A stretch of 28,017 nt of DNA from assembly GCA_001460835.1 (NCBI GenBank), contig CYKH01002165.1, forward strand, positions 1-28,017, given 5' to 3'. Below the pieces are notes generated by a model that worked only from the letters and a program-made list of their open reading frames with translations, was not told where the DNA came from and did no database searches. Below are positions 25,176 to 28,017 of the stretch, piece by piece (the first letter of the stretch is position 1; each line of letters opens with the position of its first letter). This DNA comes from Bodo saltans (taxonomy: Eukaryota > Euglenozoa > Kinetoplastea > Eubodonida > Bodonidae). Made by a program: the position numbers and the translations under genes.

Positions 25176-28017
25176 ATGGAATTGCGTATCAAACGAGAAG
25201 TCTTTGAAGACACCACGAAAGCAACGCGACAGAAGTTGATGCAGGACGTTTCATGGCAAGAGATACGCAGTCAACAAAATTCTGCGATGATGACGACTGG
25301 CGCAAAAACGGTTGGACGCCTAGATGATCTCGACGGCGATGAACTGCACTTCGGGGGCGTGGAGTTTCCTCCTCTTATCTTCCGCATCTAGAGGAGAACC
25401 ACGACGAACTTCAAACCCAGTTTTCAAGAGAACATCGTGAAGCAGCACGCTCACCACCACCACTACCACCAGCTCCAGCAGGCGCGGTTTCTTCTGTGCT
25501 TCAACACCAACCACAAGAGCGGGCGAGGCGCGGGAGTGGCCTTGCCACCACTACCCAATTTACCGCTGCGTCACTTGGGCCAGCCCTCTACGATGGACAG
25601 GCAAGACGACGGCACTTTCGACAAGCGCATCCGTTATTCGACGACAGTGTGGCAACTGCGGGAGGAGGAAAGGCAACAAGAAGGCGTCGATCCAGCAGCC
25701 TTAGCACAGGCAGCAGTGACCACCACAACGGTGGTGGTGGTGGTGGTAGTGCTAGCGATTCAAGTCTTTCTCACTCCAATCCAACAGGATACTCTGAGGA
25801 GGGAGTAGCCGCACACGATAAAGAACGACGTGTTCATTCACAGACGAGTGACGACATTACTGATGGCGGGGAAGTGACATGCAGCGACGACGACGATATT
25901 TATTTGCGCCGTCGGAACGTCAATGTGTTGCACATTTTTGACCAAGTCAACAGCTGGCACAATTCGTGGACCATGACGTTTGTGGATCCGACCATGGAGC
26001 TGGAGTATTTGAAATTCTTTTACCAACCTAAGCGTGTCATCATGCTCGGCTACTGCGTGATTCTTGTTCTTGTCGCCATCGGAGTACAGATTTTGTACGC
26101 CTTTGTGACACTTCCAGTGGCCACTCGAGCGTTGTGCGCCGTGGTCACTGTCATGTGGATGGTTGCTGGTGTCTTCACGTATCTGCTGAAGCGAGACGCT
26201 GCAGTACTTCAGCAGATTGTAGAAGAAGAAGAAATGGGGGTTCGCACGTTAGACGAAGTGAGGCAAGGGCAGCATGCGTTAGATGACGATGTTGTTGTTG
26301 TCGATCATCACGAGCATCATGAGCAACCAGACGCCGCTTGCGAAAGAGTGATACCGCCGCATCAGCACCGCGGTGCGGCTGCCTCCGCTGCGTTGAATGC
26401 TACCATTAAGGGTGCCGCCCGTGGGTCGAATACGAAACAACAAGATCAACAGTCTTCACAGCAGCAGCAGCAGCAGCAACACAACACGAACATGAAAGTG
26501 AAAAGAGGTGCGAACCAGCAAGCTGCTGGCGCTTCGTCGAGTGATTCAACAAATCGAAGGCGTTGGTGGAATTCCGACGAAGGAGGAGGAAATCACAACG
26601 CTGCGACTGTTGAGTGCCAAGTGTGCGACGATGACGTGCAAAGCACGCTGAGTTCGTATGCAAGAGAAAGTTGAGGTGGCGTTTGAAGGAATCACTCGTC
26701 GATTGGTGAAAGGCTTTCTTACCTTTAGCGAAGCCCAAGAAGGGAGTGTAGCTTGTGATGGAGGAGACTCAAAGCACGAGACCAAGTGAAGGAGAACGTT
26801 TGGACAACTTTCAGCCGATGAGGATGCTGATCATCACGATCAAAGCATGACGACTCACAACAGAGCGAAGAAGAAGAACGCAACTCTCCTTCTTTCTCGG
26901 GGCGCGATTGAAGAAGAATTTGTCGCCCAATGGAATTCCCGAAGTCGTATCCGACTGCGACTCAACGCATTACGAACTGAGCGAGTGATGGTCCTGAGTA
27001 TCCTCGGAAATTTCTTGATGAGTTATGCCATTTACGTAGGAAAGGCAGACTGTTCAGCACAAAACTGGACACTGGAGCAACGCGAACGTGCCTGTAGTCA
27101 TGCAATTCAGTCCGACGGCCAAGTGCTACTCCTCATCGTCGTCGGTGCATTTTTCAATCAAACACGTATCAAACTCTTTCTCCCGTTGTATCTGGTGCTC
27201 GTGGGGCTGTATCACGCCATGAAATGGATCCCAGGGCTGCTTGCGGTCAACCTCGCTTACTTTTGGTCCGCCGTTGCCGTGTTCAGCGCCGAAGCGTTTG
27301 TGTGCGTGTTTATGGTGGGGTACCACGAACATCACGCACGAAATGAATGCAAGCTCAACATTCGTCGATATGTCAAAAATCAAGAAGCACAGCAAGTTCG
27401 ACAACAAGCCCAGCGCACCGTTGGAGCTGAAGTTCCTGTGCAAGTTCTGCGTATGGCCATGGTAGTTGACAAGCGACGTGCAAGCACAGCAGCAGCAGGG
27501 GTTAACGCCGACGCCACTCAGCTTTGGGCGTGGAGTGAGCACCTCACGTACTGCTGTGTTAACCTCGACGGGTTCGCTGCCTGGACGCTGCTGCGCGGCC
27601 CAAGCCAGATCGTGGAGCTGACGCAGGCGGTGCTGAACCTGTTCGACCGCGTGCGGATGCGGTGCATCAGCAGCGAGCTGCACGCGCCGATCCCGAAGGC
27701 GCACCGGTTCGGGGACTGCTACAGCGTGTTCCTGATCCCGCCGTCTGGAGCGATCCAGGACGTGCGTGGGGCGGTGGAGGTAGCGGCCGGGTTTGCGCTG
27801 CTGTGCATCACGGAGGGCACCGACCTGATCAAGCGGCGCTTCCAGAACGAGGTGACGTGGGGGAGCGCGGCGAGCACGCTGCGTGTGCGTGCGTCGCTTG
27901 CTGTTGGCCCGAGCGGCGGCTCGCTGCTGTCTGAGACGCGGAACGTTGTTGTGGTTGGCGCTGTTGTGGAGGAGACGCGTGAGATGCTGATGGCGTGTGG
28001 CGGCGTGACCCAGTGGC
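25176..28017 (+). pseudogene. Gene 5: decayed subfamily B copy (N-tail, M1 and most of C1; runs off the window)
   Basis: Family landmarks occur in order but in three stretches. From 25176 the first frame gives MELRIKREVFED... to FGGVEFPPL, then a stop at 25389-25391. A second frame, open from about 25388, gives EENHDELQ, then LGPALY and HPLFDDS, NVLHIFDQ, FVDPTMELEYLKFFYQPKR and two membrane segments, and stops at 26672-26674. From about 26655 a third frame gives QEKVEVAFEGITRRL, meets an in-frame TGA at 26787-26789, and is then open to the window end with WNSRSRIRLRLNA, four membrane segments, an AEVPVQVLRMAM helix and the C1 core. That makes two frame changes and one stop relative to gene 4. 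The polar loop is also shorter than in genes 3 and 4. The C1 core is about 97% identical to gene 4. A spliceosomal intron explanation is unlikely here; sequence errors cannot be excluded. Confidence 0.75.
27510..28017 (+). repeat. Shared C1-core block, copy in decayed gene 5
   Basis: Matches 20813-21320 at about 97%. It ends with the window, exactly where similarity between genes 3 and 4 also ends. Confidence 0.88.

Noticed and set aside
25437-25808. Forward frame of 123 codons with Val-rich repeats
   Set aside because: It is an off-frame reading of the Gly-rich N-tail of gene 5; the Val run comes from a GGT/GTG repeat.
25370-26790. Spliceosomal introns explaining the frame changes in gene 5
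   Set aside because: Family sequence runs almost continuously across the breaks with only small length differences, leaving no room for an intron; kinetoplastid-type genes also very rarely have them.
1-28017. Retroelement, DNA transposon, CRISPR array or RNA gene
   Set aside because: No reverse transcriptase, integrase or transposase motifs, terminal repeats, regularly spaced repeats or tRNA-like folds were recognised. All long repeats are paralogous coding segments.

Overview
The window looks like part of a nuclear directional gene cluster from a kinetoplastid-type protist, most plausibly a free-living bodonid such as Bodo saltans. The organism is an inference. The signs are very long intron-free frames all on the + strand, short gaps of about 340-680 bases, a polypyrimidine tract followed by AG shortly before each start (as in spliced-leader trans-splicing), and many CAA/CAG, GCA and AAC runs coding for Gln, Ala and Asn tracts. 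I see no rRNA, tRNA, CRISPR, retroelement or transposon.

The window is a tandem array of one family of giant multipass membrane proteins. From left to right: (1) the 3' part of a gene, 2-1927; (2) a complete gene, 2301-9335 (2344 aa); (3) a complete gene, 10013-17731 (2572 aa); (4) a gene from 18101 that stops at 23575, with its missing last domain continuing in another frame to 24837; (5) a decayed copy from 25176 to the window end. Genes 1 and 2 form subfamily A; genes 3, 4 and 5 form subfamily B. The subfamilies differ greatly in sequence but share the same order of parts.

That order is: a disordered cytosolic N-tail with short conserved motifs; about six membrane segments (M1); a helix and a class III nucleotide cyclase-like domain (C1); a long low-complexity linker with conserved islands; about six more membrane segments (M2); a helix ending in a cyclase-type P-x-x-VA-x-x-LVRR motif; and a second class III cyclase-like domain (C2). 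This is the M1-C1-M2-C2 layout of animal transmembrane adenylyl cyclases, not the single-membrane-segment receptor cyclase known from trypanosomes and Leishmania. Several catalytic positions appear to be replaced in both domains, so the proteins may be pseudocyclases or nucleotide sensors rather than working cyclases. Cyclase homology was judged from motifs by eye and needs a profile search.

The copies exchange sequence. The C1 core of genes 3, 4 and 5 is about 97% identical over 440-508 bases, silent sites included, and is extremely GC-rich at third codon positions; it ends abruptly against diverged flanks. Smaller shared blocks occur in C2 of genes 3 and 4. Genes 1 and 2 share nearly their whole last 1.9 kb. 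GC-biased gene conversion within the array, including with the decayed copy, explains this best. Both window ends fall at edges of these shared blocks, so the window may be an assembly contig broken at repeats.
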